Assembly: GCA_942159475.1 (NCBI GenBank)
Contig: OW804094.1
Span: 53,068,966 to 53,132,965, forward strand
From: Sthenelais limicola
Lineage: Eukaryota > Annelida > Polychaeta > Phyllodocida > Sigalionidae
Direction of reading: 5' to 3'
DNA length: 64,000 nt
Under the pieces are notes generated by a model. That model saw only the letters and a program-made list of their open reading frames with translations, searched no databases and was not told where the DNA came from. Below, one piece after another: positions 1-10,700 of the stretch (positions are counted from its first letter, which is position 1; each line of letters opens with the position of its first letter). A program made the position numbers and the translations under genes.

Positions 1-1375
1 CCGGGACGTGAGCTGCTACTAGCCAATTGTTATTCTCTTCCGCCCAGTTCCAAATCTTCTTTGCTATTTTCTGACAATCTCTAGATTTTACCCCTCCCAT
101 CTTGTTGATGTAGGCTACTGTAACCGTGTTATCGGTCATCACTTTAACGCATGAGTGCTGTACCTTGCACAAGCTTAGCAGTCCTAAATGTACTGCCGCT
201 AGCTCTTTTACGTTTATATGCCATAGAGTCTCGGATTCTCTCCACCTGCCATTGGCTCTAGTTTCTTCCACCACTGCTCCCCAACCTGCGTTGGAGGCGT
301 CACAAAACATGATGATATCCGGATCGATGCTTCTAATGTTTCTAAAGACAGTATTTACATTGTCTCTCCACCATATAATGTTTTCCCTCCCTTCCATTGA
401 GGGGGTCATAACCGCTGCAAAATTTCCCTTTGACTCTTCTAATGCATCTATTTTATCGCATTCCAGTTCTTTTATGTGATTTCCCCCATATTCCGCTGCT
501 ACTGCATATGCTATCATGAGGCCAATAATGCCGGCCACTTCCTTTATTGAGGCTGAGTCTTTTGCTAGGAGATTGTTTGCTGCTCTGAGCATCTTTTCTC
601 TCTTTTCCCCTGTGAGTGATACCGTCATATTTTCTGAGTTTAACCAAAAGCCTAAAAAGATGAGCTGTTTTGAGGGGGTGAAAACTGACTTTTCTGGGTG
701 CACGAAAAACCCTAACTGAGTTAGAAGGGAAGCTAGTTCCAGAGTAGAGTTTTTGCATTTTTCATAAGAAAGTTCCATCGTTATGGAATCGTCTATGTAA
801 GGGAAGCAGTTTGCCCCTTTAGTCCTAAGGAAAGCAAAGGCCGGATGCAAAATCTTAGTAAAAAACAGCGGGGCACAGGCCAAACCGTTTGGCATACAGG
901 TGTATTGATACATTTGTCCATTCCATTTAAATCTAAGGAATTTCCTGAAATCTTGTCTAACTGGGATAGTGTAGTAGGCATCACTCAGATCTATACTCGC
1001 TAGGTAGATCCCTGGGATCATCAAATCGATAGCCGCCTGAAGACTGAACATTTTGAAATGTTCATAATGTATAAGCTTGTTTAGTTCCGAAAGATCGAGA
1101 ATCATCCTAAACTTATTGTTTGGCTTTGGCCTGAGGAAAACATTTGATAAGTACTGTCCCTGTTCTACCTCTGCCTGTTCTATGACACCCTTTTCCCACA
1201 GTTTATCAATTTCTTCGCCTAGCACAGTTTTAAAAGTCTACCTGAGCATTTGAAACTTGGAGGTTCCTCCAGTTGAACTGGGGCAAAATCAAAAGGTATA
1301 GTTACTCCTGAAATCATTCCTAATACCCAATCGTCTGATGTTACCTTCAGCCATTCATGTAAGAAGTAATACGAG
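1..1375 (-). pseudogene. DIRS-type retrotransposon pol: reverse transcriptase plus RNase H (partial, frameshifted)
   Basis: On the minus strand this stretch encodes a reverse transcriptase followed by an RNase H of the DIRS/Ngaro class. Visible motifs are FLRPKPNNKFRMILDLSELN near 1140-1080, the substrate block LASIDLSDAYY near 1000, and the catalytic box PYIDDS near 800-785. After these comes an RNase H with FCDASNAGWG and, at the left edge, TVAYINKMGG and VAAHVPG. The order matches DIRS-family polymerases. A tyrosine recombinase would be expected beyond position 1, so the element is cut by the window edge. The frame is broken near 1240, where the pre-RT segment (PPSFKCSGRLL) and the RT segment (GEEIDKLWEKG) lie in different frames with stops, so this copy is probably dead. 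Retrotransposition of this class uses recombinase-mediated circular-DNA insertion; that is family knowledge. Family assignment is confident, exact clade less so. Confidence 0.85.
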
Positions 1376-1424
1376 TTACCGGCTCTAAATGGTAAATAAC
1401 AAAAGGGAGGGGGACTTACCGGAA

Positions 1425-3045
1425 CTATTTCTTGGTACCCCCCGCTCGCTGAAAATTCTGGCGAGGTTGGAAACCCTGGGTGTTAGCAGCCCTGGGTTTG
1501 TAGTTCTGTTGCTGCTGTTGGGGTTGGGACTGCTGTTGGTAAGCCCCTTGATGTTGCTGCCAATACTGATTTGGCTGCGAGTTGTAGTGGTAGCCCTGCT
1601 GTTGTTGTTGCTGTTGTTGTTGGTTTTGCTGAGGGTGTTTACCTTGGTATCCTCCCTTTCCTCTACCTTTTCCTTTGAAGTTACCTTTCCCTTTAGGAGG
1701 GGGTTTCTCCAATTTCCTCTTGACCTTGTAGGTGGCATCGCTCTCATCCAACACCTCTTTGAGATTTCCTCCTAACAACCACTCCGGAGTGGAGGGAGTG
1801 GAGGCCGAAAGAATGTCCTTATATCTATAGTCGACGTTAGCCTTCAGGTTCTCTTTTCTTCTAGTATTAAACTCCTGAGAGAGGAATAACTGGACCCGGA
1901 TAATGTCTCTCACCTCCTCTCCCAGTTCCAGAAACTCTGTATGTTTTGAGAGCTTTGCAAACACTCCCAGCGTGGCTGTCACCATACAATTATTTGCTCG
2001 TTGCATATATTTGAATCTCTTATCCATATCCCTCGAGTCAGAAGGGGTGGCTTGCCAAAGAGGTTTATCAATTCTAGGTACTTTCAAAAGTTCAGCGTTC
2101 TCCGGCCTTGGGTACTTAGCCATCCATTCCTCCATTAACTTCCTCGAAGGTTTAGGGAACCATTTTGTAAGAATATCTAAAGAGACGCTAGAAAGATCAG
2201 GGCCTACTTTTTCATCCTCTTTCTCTTTCAGTAAAGCCAAGGTTCTCTTCTCCAGCTCTGTCAGTTGAGGCTCTTTACTATCCTCTTTCTTCTCCGGAGG
2301 TTTTTCTTTTTCTTCCTCAGGGGGTTTCTCCTTCCCTTTTTCTCCTGAGTTCTCGCCTGCCAGTTGTTTGGCCAGCACATACATCCGACTCTCATTGTCA
2401 CGAGGTTCGTCTGCCTCTTCCTCCTCATCATCATCCTCATCCCCCCCATAGAACTCCTGTTCAGATTCCGAAAGTTCGTGTTCATACCTTGTTCTTTTCC
2501 AAGGTGGGGGAGGACCAAACCTATCCGGGGGATAGTAATCGTAATTATAGTCAAAAGGCGGGCCTCCTGGGCCTGGTCCGAAACTGTCCTGGGCCTGGTC
2601 CGCAACCGAAACCTCCCGGGCGTGGCCCGCTCCAGTTGTTTGGGTTTGGAGGACGTATAAATCCAAAGTTATCATTAAATCCTCTCGGAGGAGGGGGATA
2701 GCCAAAGTTCCTTTGGAAATCCTGATGCACTTTTGTCATCTTTTGCATGTCAGATTGTAGTTTCTGAATGGTTTGGTTTAGGTCTTTCACCTGCACGTGT
2801 TCTCCTCCTCTTGCATCATCACCGTGGAGGTTTTGGCCGTTGGCCCCCTCCGCCATTTTGCCCTCGGGGTTTCCATGGCCATCACCCTCCTTATCATCAG
2901 CCATCGTATGAGGCATAGCAAAGGTAGGAGGTGTTTGGAGGTGTGGGAGCAATCTCCTCAATATAGACGTTTGAGTTGCTATGTTATTTTCTCCAGGGTT
3001 CTGAACAAACTCAGCTTCCCGGCTGTTTCTAGTGTTCCTCGGCAT
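1425..3045 (-). pseudogene. DIRS-type retrotransposon gag-like ORF1 (frameshifted)
   Basis: This is the ORF upstream of the RT on the same strand, in the usual gag position. It starts at ATG 3045 (MPRNTRNSRE) and runs through a coiled segment near 2780-2720. It then enters a Pro/Gly/Tyr-rich stretch, where the reading frame changes between about 2551 and 2705. The second frame continues to the stop at 1425. It carries an acidic EDDDEEEE run, a Lys/Glu/Pro-rich linker, a conserved-looking helical core (around MQRANNCMVTATLGVFAKLS), a basic Gly/Lys stretch and a glutamine-rich tail with nine consecutive Gln. A basic, Gln-rich C-terminus is consistent with nucleic-acid binding. I see no zinc knuckle. 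The frame break and that in the adjacent pol mark this as a decaying copy. Confidence 0.75.
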
Positions 3046-3469
3046 GGACTGAAACGATAGAGAAAAAACAGTTAGACACGACCCACAAGGGTAACTGTTG
3101 TTAAAAATAGGGAGTTAAGTGGCGATCTACGATCAGTCCCACCTCCCTTTTGGAAATCAAGAAGTAAATTCAAGATATTCCAGAAGGAATAAGTAAAAAA
3201 TACTCACCTAACCTGAAACTCTGTGTGCCGCGTCTTGGTGAAGCGCGTGGACTGGCGTGTGTCGCGCATGCGCGTACATCTCGTAGAGTCTCGATCACTA
3301 CGTGATGGACGAGACATAATTTACGAAAAGAATCCAAATTTATGAAATTAAATAGCCCAAGACTTCCATTCATTCCCATCACGTTATGACGATACTCTGG
3401 TGCCATTCACCTCTGGTCAATTAATTACTTTTATCAGTCTATTTTTACTCGGGACAGATCACTACGGTT
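3046..3469. other. 5' leader or terminal region of the DIRS-type element, no gene seen
   Basis: The region upstream of the gag start contains a CpG-rich run near 3225-3290 and no coding signal. It probably holds the 5' terminal repeat and promoter of the element, but I cannot define the boundary without the other terminus. Confidence 0.3.
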
Positions 3470-4345
3470 TTGAGACGCAAGCGCCCCAAGATTGAGGCGC
3501 CCAGATCGAAGCGTCAAGCGCCTGGACCCAAGCGCCCCGGCCTAAGATTGAGGCACCAACCGCTTACCTCGAAGCGCCCTGCCGGTGTTAGATCGAAGCG
3601 CCCACGGTCTCAGATCGAAGCGCCCCATACATGTCAAGAAATGCAACCGCGTTTTTGGGTACCATGGTCCTCGTAATGCGGACCCATGTTTTCGCGCTGA
3701 CATCAGTAGGCAACATAACTCAGGAACCGAAGCCCAGGTCTCCATTGAATTTGTATCGGTCTCTGATATTGATATGGGTCAGATTTTCAGAAAATGTACA
3801 ATTGTCAGCTGTACACATGTAGTAAATTCTGATAAATAGGGCGGCAATTTGGTCAATACAAGGTAAATTCGAGTATATTCGGCATTGCATTGATTCTAGC
3901 AATCTGTTTGGTTAGGATGAACTATGTTTATTTATGTCTTAAATTTGCGTTATTGGAGAGGATTGCTGAAGGTGAATTGTACATTTTCTGGCGATTCCAC
4001 CCATATAAGGCTGAGTCCGACTGTCTCCAATGAAATGAACGAGTGATAAAATTATCTTGTCTAAATTTAAAATTATGGAGCGCGCTCCGACGACGCAAAT
4101 TCAAACACTACTTGGATTAAAATCATCCCGCTTCATACATATGACGTCAGTAAGTACGGTACTCCTTGAGGATTCTAAAAGGATTTGTTCAAATATTCAA
4201 TATTGTCATTATTGACGAAGATATGGCGGAAAAAAAACGGCTCGCCGACACGTAAAAAACGGAAGCCAAGACCAGCGGGGCGCTTTGATCCAGGCCGTGG
4301 GCGCTTTGATCCAAGGCCGGGGAGCTAGCGTCCAGGCCAGGGCAA
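3470..4345. repeat. Element bounded by inverted arrays of GATCGAAGCGCCC
   Basis: At 3476-3626 the motif AAGCGCCC, often preceded by GATCG, recurs about seven times with irregular spacing. At 4272-4345 the inverse GGGCGCTTTGATC appears twice and a related form once more. The AT-rich interior (3640-4260) has no gene. Opposed motif clusters around a gene-free core look like the subterminal transposase-binding arrays of a non-autonomous DNA transposon. I do not recognise the family and cannot define the exact ends. Confidence 0.5.
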
Positions 4346-4370
4346 TAGGATTCCGGGGGTTCCTAGAGAG

Positions 4371-6090
4371 GTCGGGCCACTCTGATGTCGGACCGTTGTA
4401 TACTCGGACCACCGTATACTCGGACCTCGGGCCGAGCTCAGACCGAGGTAAACTCGGACCAAAGACGTCCTGTGTACTCATTAACGGTTCCTAGAGACGT
4501 CGGGCCACTCTGATGTCGGACCGTCGTATACTCGGACCGCCGTATACTCGACCCGGGTAAGGTCGGACCAGGGGGTTAGTGGACTCGGACCGAGGTAAAC
4601 TCGGACCATGCTAAACTCGGACCATGCTTGCTCAACTCAAAGAGCATTGTTACCATTACGCACTGTATTTTCATGTGTTTTGTGAAGTGAAATGAGTACT
4701 GATGCTAACTATAACCCTAAACCTAACCTTAAATGTGTGGTCCTAGGTCAGTATAGGCAGTAGTTATACCCCACTACTCCACTAACCCGACCGGTCCGAG
4801 TCTACCAACCCGGTGGTCCGAGTCCACTAACCCCGTGGTCCGAGTCCACTAACCCTGTGGTCCGACTTCACTAGCCCACCCGGTCCGACATCAGGGTGGT
4901 CCGACTTCACCAGTCACGTCATTAACAAATGTCAGTTTATATTAATTTCTATGAGCTTTTCTACAAGTACTTACAGGCGCAGAATTGATTTTGTCTACAT
5001 ATCACCAATTTTCGTAATAAAACATAATTTCGAAGCAAACTCAAAATCCAAATTCCGACGAACATAACAATAATTTCACAATGAGACTTCATATCCAGAT
5101 CGTCAGGCTCGTTTTACATCGTACCAGCTAGATTTAAAACAATAAGAGATTATAAATAATCTGTAAGAATTAATTTTTAATGAACCAGCTGACTTCTCAG
5201 TCGTAAGAATTAAAAATGGCTACCCTTCGTTCTTCTCTCAATCCCTGAACATGTTCAGCATTGGTGAAGCAATTCTACTGAATTAAATACCTTCTTACGA
5301 ACATATGTTAATAATATCACCTTTATCTTTAATGTAGCCTGATCAAATTAATCGTTAACCATCGTTTAACTTCATTAAAACGGGTAAAACGGCCACGGCG
5401 ATAGGACATAGTTGATCTGAGGCTTTATTTACTTTGGCCCTTGAAACACCGTATAACTATAACGCTAACGTAGGCATACCATCCATCCATAAACATCAAA
5501 ATTCATCATTAGGCTACACAAATCTATCTTTTAATATCTGGTCCATTTACAAATTACAGTGGTCCGAGTTTACCGTGGTCCGAGTTCAGAGTGATCCGAG
5601 TTTACAGTGGTCCGAGTCCACTAACCCAGTGGTCCGAGTCCACTAACCCAGTGGTCCGACTCCACTAACCCCCGGGTCCGACTCCACTAAGCGGCCCGTC
5701 TTCACCAGACACCAACCCGGGACGGTTCCTAGAGAACTCGGACCACTCTGATGTCGGACCGGGCGGGTTAGTGGAGTCGGACCACTGGTGGAGTCGGACC
5801 AAACCATACAATACAAAAACTAACCCTAACCCTAAAATTGGTTGTCCTAAGTCAGTAAAGCTAGTAGTGGAGTGTCCGAAGTAAAACTGACTAATAAAAG
5901 AATTACTTTAACTATATACCTATCGTAATAATGCTCTGCCTAAAGCTATGCCTGGTCCGAGTCTACTAACCCCCTGGTCCGAGTCCACTAACCCACTGGT
6001 CCGACCTTACCCAGTCCGAGCTTACAACGGTCCGAGTATACGATGGTCCGAGCCCAGAACGGTCCGAGTTCACCAGTCACCCCCGGGACG
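4371..6090. repeat. Nested elements with inverted CTCGGACC / GGTCCGAG arrays
   Basis: Clusters of CTCGGACC lie at about 4385-4620 and 5725-5800, and of the inverse GGTCCGAG at about 4793-4915, 5560-5695 and 5953-6085. The cores at 4713-4770 and 5819-5870 are similar to each other (TAACCCTAA..., then GTCCTA(A/G)GTCAGTA). The simplest reading is that 4490-4915 and 5720-6085 are two copies of one small element, the second lying next to or inside a larger member. No coding sequence is seen. Intervening DNA (4920-5550) is AT-rich and featureless. Confidence 0.55.
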
Positions 6091-6246
6091 CTAGAGTCCT
6101 GCGATCCAATGGCAATGCCTATTCAAGGTCGCATGACCCGGGCGATAATATAAGATATTATATGGTTATGTCTGTTTAACGCCTTATACATCCAAGTAGG
6201 TAATCGAATCAGGTGTTAAACAGCTTAAAAAAAACTCTTCGTGTAC

Positions 6247-6330
6247 CTGCATTTTCCTAAAATGTTCTTTGTCTAAGGTTTTAACCATATCAGTCACCGC
6301 GGACTGCACGCGAGTCTGTACGTTCTCCAT
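6247..6330 (-). CDS. FAM136A: FAM136A, first coding exon (partial gene)
   Basis: The exon encodes 28 residues, MENVQTRVQSAVTDMVKTLD followed by KEHFRKMQ. It ends at CAG with a GTACAC donor at 6246-6241, so the last codon is intact and the phase is 0. It resembles the N-terminus of FAM136A, whose vertebrate members begin with a short acidic helix containing V..AV..MVK.L......RKMQ before the twin CX3C cysteine region. FAM136A is a small conserved mitochondrial protein. The cysteine-bearing exons are not seen downstream on this strand, so they must lie beyond position 1, across the DIRS insertion. The gene is oriented head-to-head with DYNC2I2, start to start 1.43 kb. The match rests on one short exon but is specific. 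Confidence 0.8.
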
Positions 6331-7756
6331 CTTGAATGGCGGTGTACGGAAAAAATCTCTAAAGATATACTTTATAAATCTTGTTTTTCTGACAATATTG
6401 TAGATTCTATTATTCATTGTTTCAATTGATATTTAAAATCATCCTCAACAGTTCTCATTGAAATGTAATTACAATATCATTTCCTATTATTCATCGGATA
6501 TTTAATACGATACACGACATTCCAGCCGCCGTGGCCACAACAAACAAGTTTTGACACATGACACGGTAAATAATGTTTTCAAATTATGTAGTAGACCTTT
6601 CTCGTTTTTGTACTATTATTTCCTGGGAATATTAGAAATTCTGTATTTATCAAGGTTTGATTGTCGATACAAGTAGACTATCCGTCATAAATAACCTAAT
6701 TAATTTACATTGAACGGACGGTGAAGCAGACGATGGATGTCTCTCTCTCTAATTTTCTTTCCTGTCGCTCTAGACTATAGTCTCTTTCTTATATCCATCT
6801 CCATAGCCCGAGCAATTCTGACTGTTTACGCTCTTAGTTGGTCGCTATCCGTAGCTTAGGGTCTCAGCTCTGGGAGCCCGGGCTACCATCTCCACTGTCC
6901 CAGGATGGAAGGAAGGGCTAGGCTCCCCGGCTACCTCTCTCTTACTATCTCTTACTGTCTTAGCCTGTTTAGCTGGCCTTGATTCCCGAATGCTCTGCCT
7001 CTGGTCTGGAGGCAAGGGGACGGGTACTTTGTCTACCTCTCTGTCTCACTCACAATTTCAATAAAATTCACGTGACTTCAATAAAATTCATAGTTATAAA
7101 ATATATATGATGTTCTCATATATGAACTTTTTTTTTTATCTTTCTGAGATCTCGCTTATCTCTCATTGTTTCAGTCTTCCCGCTAATACCTTCAACCTTG
7201 TCTTGGATGAACATTTCATATTTTATTCTTGATTCAATTATCAAAAGGGTGTTTCCAACCTTGGAAGGAAGAAGTTAAAGTATGTTTCAGGACGAGCAGC
7301 TCGAACCTATCACACTGCCATCTTCCTGGAAAAAGGAAAGGTAGGCCTATACTCTAACCATGTCTGAAAACTCAGGATCAATACAATGTTCTTTACTGTC
7401 TCAAATGTCAGAGCTGAAAACTATAATGGTTCGTTTCTATGTATGCCAAATTTTCTGAACTATAGGCCATACTATAGGCTATTGTTAAATAAGAATACAG
7501 GTTTACAGTAACATGTTTCTCCGACTCTACTCATTGGGTAACCTCAGACTTTTGCCTTCGGGCTATACATAGATTTCACTGACGTCACGGCCCTGGCCAT
7601 GTTTGGGGTCCAGAGGGTTAGTGGCACCAGATAACAACAAAGTCAAAGAACTCTTAAATTAACTACGATATGATACTGTTTGCCGGATAATGAAACGTTA
7701 GGCTATTTAAAAAGCCTTCGCTGTCACCGCCGCCCCGTCCCCCGTCCCCAACCACC
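6331..7756. promoter_or_regulatory. Intergenic region between the divergent FAM136A and DYNC2I2 starts
   Basis: This stretch separates two first coding exons transcribed away from each other, so it should hold both promoters. It contains no coding sequence that I can support. A palindromic TGACGTCA (CRE-type) lies at 7580-7587, about 170 bases before the DYNC2I2 start, and the last 60 bases are C-rich and CpG-containing. The surrounding 25 bases recur inverted at about 17630-17660, so the CRE may have arrived with a repeat. No TATA box is evident. Confidence 0.35.
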
Positions 7757-10700
7757 ATGGCAGCCATGGTAGCTGGGCCCGTCTGCCCGTCTACATGGCA
7801 CGCCGAGTAACGTTTGGAAGGGGTGATCCCATTGGCTGAGAGCCTAGCTGAAGGTTGATGTAACGCGCCCTGTGATTGGTCGATTTTTTCCCCGGAGCAT
7901 ACCGAAGATGCGATGCCGAGTGTTACCGAAGATGCCATGCGGCCGTACGCAGGGTAAAATATCTGTTCATGCTTTAGCATATAGGGGTCAGGGAATCGGT
8001 TATTTCTCACTTATTATACCAGAAAGACCATGTAGTATTGGAAGTAATCTCTGTGTATATGTATTCCCTGGGCCTGGCGACATTGTTTCTGGCCATGGGA
8101 AGTCGGGAAGTAACAGTTTCAGACGATCGATCCAGAGTCGAGTAATAAGCTGGCAGTTCTAGATAAAGGGGGCGTGGTTAAAATCTTAAGCGGTATGACC
8201 TATATAGGCCATAAATATGGCCACTTTTGACGCCAAATCGTCTAGAGAAGCGTACAGGCACAAGTGAGATGTTTGTTCTAACTTCTATGCTTCCTAGGCT
8301 ATCATTTTTGTTTTCTCAGCTATTTATAGCTGAGAAAACAAATGGGTCACTATGAAATGTGCCAATCACTGATACTGCATCTACATCTTGATAACTTGGT
8401 TAACTGTCTGTGAGGTGTTTAAGCTTAGATGTGACATCAGGCGAGGATGCCATATCTAATCCTTTCAATCAGTCATAGATTTCACACCTAGATGTTATTG
8501 GAGGCTGATTGACAGCCTTTCTAGGTTTAGCCAAGGGAGTTGATTGGCTGTTAGTTAGATGCTTCTCCAACCATGATAGGTCTGCAGAAGGCCCACTATT
8601 TTTTTTTACGACCAACTTTTTTAACGACCAACTTTTTTTAACGACAATTTTTTTCCGACCAACTATTTTTTTTAACGACAATTTTTTTACGACAATTTTT
8701 TTACGACAAACTTTTTTTTTACGACAAACTTTTTACCAACCTTTTTTAATGACAATTTTTTTCCGACCAACTATTTTTTAACGACAATTTTTTTTCAACC
8801 AATTTTTTTCCGACCAACTTTTTTTAACGACAATTTTTTCCCGACCAACTATTTTTAACGACAATTTTTTTCCAACCAACTATTTTTTAACGACAAACTT
8901 TTTTACCAACTTTTTTTAACGACAATTTTTTACCGACCAACTTTTTACGACAAACTTTTTTTTAACGACAATTTTCCGACCAACTTTTTTTGAACGACCA
9001 ACTTTTTTTGAACGACCAACTTTTTTTGAACAACAATTTTTTTCAACCAACTTTTTTTACAACCAACTTTTTTTTTACAGCCCTGGCTATTGCAGAGTTA
9101 TTCATTATTGGTTACAGTTACTGAAGTGGAAATAAAAGTCAAGTGTATATAAACCCTAGTCTAGTTGACATTTGTATGTCTTTTGTGCCATATTAGATTT
9201 TACCTTCTGGTCTGTGAGGACTAGTGGAAACTCAGGAGGACTAGTGGATCTTATTTCTACGTAGGTATTTCCCTAAGTTTATCATTTTTCTCCCTTTCTC
9301 TACATGTTTCAGAGTTCATGATTTCAATGGTCCTCAGTGACTGGTCATAAATTCAATTCAATTCAATTCAAGAATTCTTTATTGCAATAGATGTTGTTTA
9401 CAATGAGGTGGTCCAGCATTCTAAATAGACAGGTGTCTAGGTAGGTCTTCTGCCTGACATCGGACATAAGTAATTGAGGCTGAGAAATCGTTTCCATTGG
9501 AAACGCCAGGTATATCAATTAAGTTGACACTAATTGTAATATTAAATAGATAAACCAAACTTAACTTGATAATTTCTTAACTTAGTACTTGTTCATATAG
9601 CTGTGGCTTATCTGTCCCATCCCCCCCCCACTCCCACCCGTTGGAGTAGGGTCAGTCTTGGACTTTGTTCGTCCATTGCATCATCGAAGGGAAACTATGT
9701 GAACATAACGGGGTATTCGGAAAAGAGCTGTGACTGTCACAGACAATATTCCTTTTCCATTCTTTTTTCTTTAATTTAATTTGTGCGATTGTATATGTGA
9801 AATGGAAATAAAATCTTATAATAATAAACGCGATTTGGGTCCAATTTTGACCTCCTAGCTCCTTCCTCCTACTAAGTCTCTTCCATCGGTAAATGCAAGA
9901 GGGATCCTTGGATGACTTCACCTAAGATATTCCTTTCATAAAATCTTGCTATTCTGCCGTGTTGTTTGTGCGGGCAGTGGAAGGTGCTGCATGAAAATAA
10001 TACACCATGCTTGCGCCATGTGAAGACGTCACAACTGGAAGTGCATGAGTCCTTTAGACAGTTCTCTTTTCTACCACTAGGGGGCTAAAGGATGGGTTTT
10101 CCCGCGCCTAGGCTATCTGTGGTTGCGCGAATTCTGCTGAACCCAGTTAGCCAGATAGCGTGCAAATTTAACACCTGTGGCGCTGTAGGCTGCAATATCT
10201 CCCAGTAGGCTAAGACGGAAGCTTCTGCTGGCACTCTGTTAAGGTGTTTGCGCTGACTGGCACCCGCGAAAACGGTGATAAGAAATGTAAAGATGGTCAC
10301 GGGATTAAGAAATATGAAAAGAGTATATTCTCTGCTATCCGTAGGTATATGATTTTACGTATTTGAAAGAGTAGACTGGATATGTCTTTTTCTCTGCACT
10401 GCACTGGCAGATCTTTCAGTCCTGCATTTGCTATGTTCCTTTCCATCCTCCAGTGGGTTATCTGCCTAACAGGACGTTGGTAGAGGCACAATAGACGGAA
10501 TTTACCGCTGCTACCATGAAATGATAGACAATCGTTGAAGCTATTTCCGGAAGTCCTTTATTAAGGTTATGTTATGTTATACACAAGGTGGCGTGGTGGT
10601 AGCGGCTGGCGCCATAGCAGAATATAGGATATCACTACAGGTATAAGTTAGCTTGCAGAGTTAGCTTGCAGTGTTAGCTTGAAATAGTGGAAGAATGGAG

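Larger units (their letters stand above)
8310..9593. mobile_element. Helentron-like non-autonomous insertion, copy 1
   Basis: The flanks at 8237-8309 and 9594-9620 join into the same sequence that is uninterrupted at 11585-11680 and 15370-15460 (TGTCATTTTT then CATATAGCTG). The inserted segment is therefore exactly 8310-9593, give or take the shared T residues. It begins with a near-perfect hairpin (arms about 17 nt, 8307-8343) and has a central array. Its last 135 bases recur at 56029-56164. A terminal stem-loop, internal tandem repeats and insertion between T residues without a visible target duplication resemble Helentron-associated elements (HINEs). No coding region is present. The superfamily is an inference; the insertion itself is directly seen. 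Confidence 0.65.

Noticed and set aside
4713..5840. TAACCCTAA-like runs as interstitial telomere repeats
   Set aside because: Only two or three degenerate units are present at each site, within copies of a small element.
7580..7587. TGACGTCA as a genuine CRE of the DYNC2I2 promoter
   Set aside because: The surrounding sequence recurs inverted near 17630-17660, so it may be part of a repeat. I kept it only as a low-confidence note.
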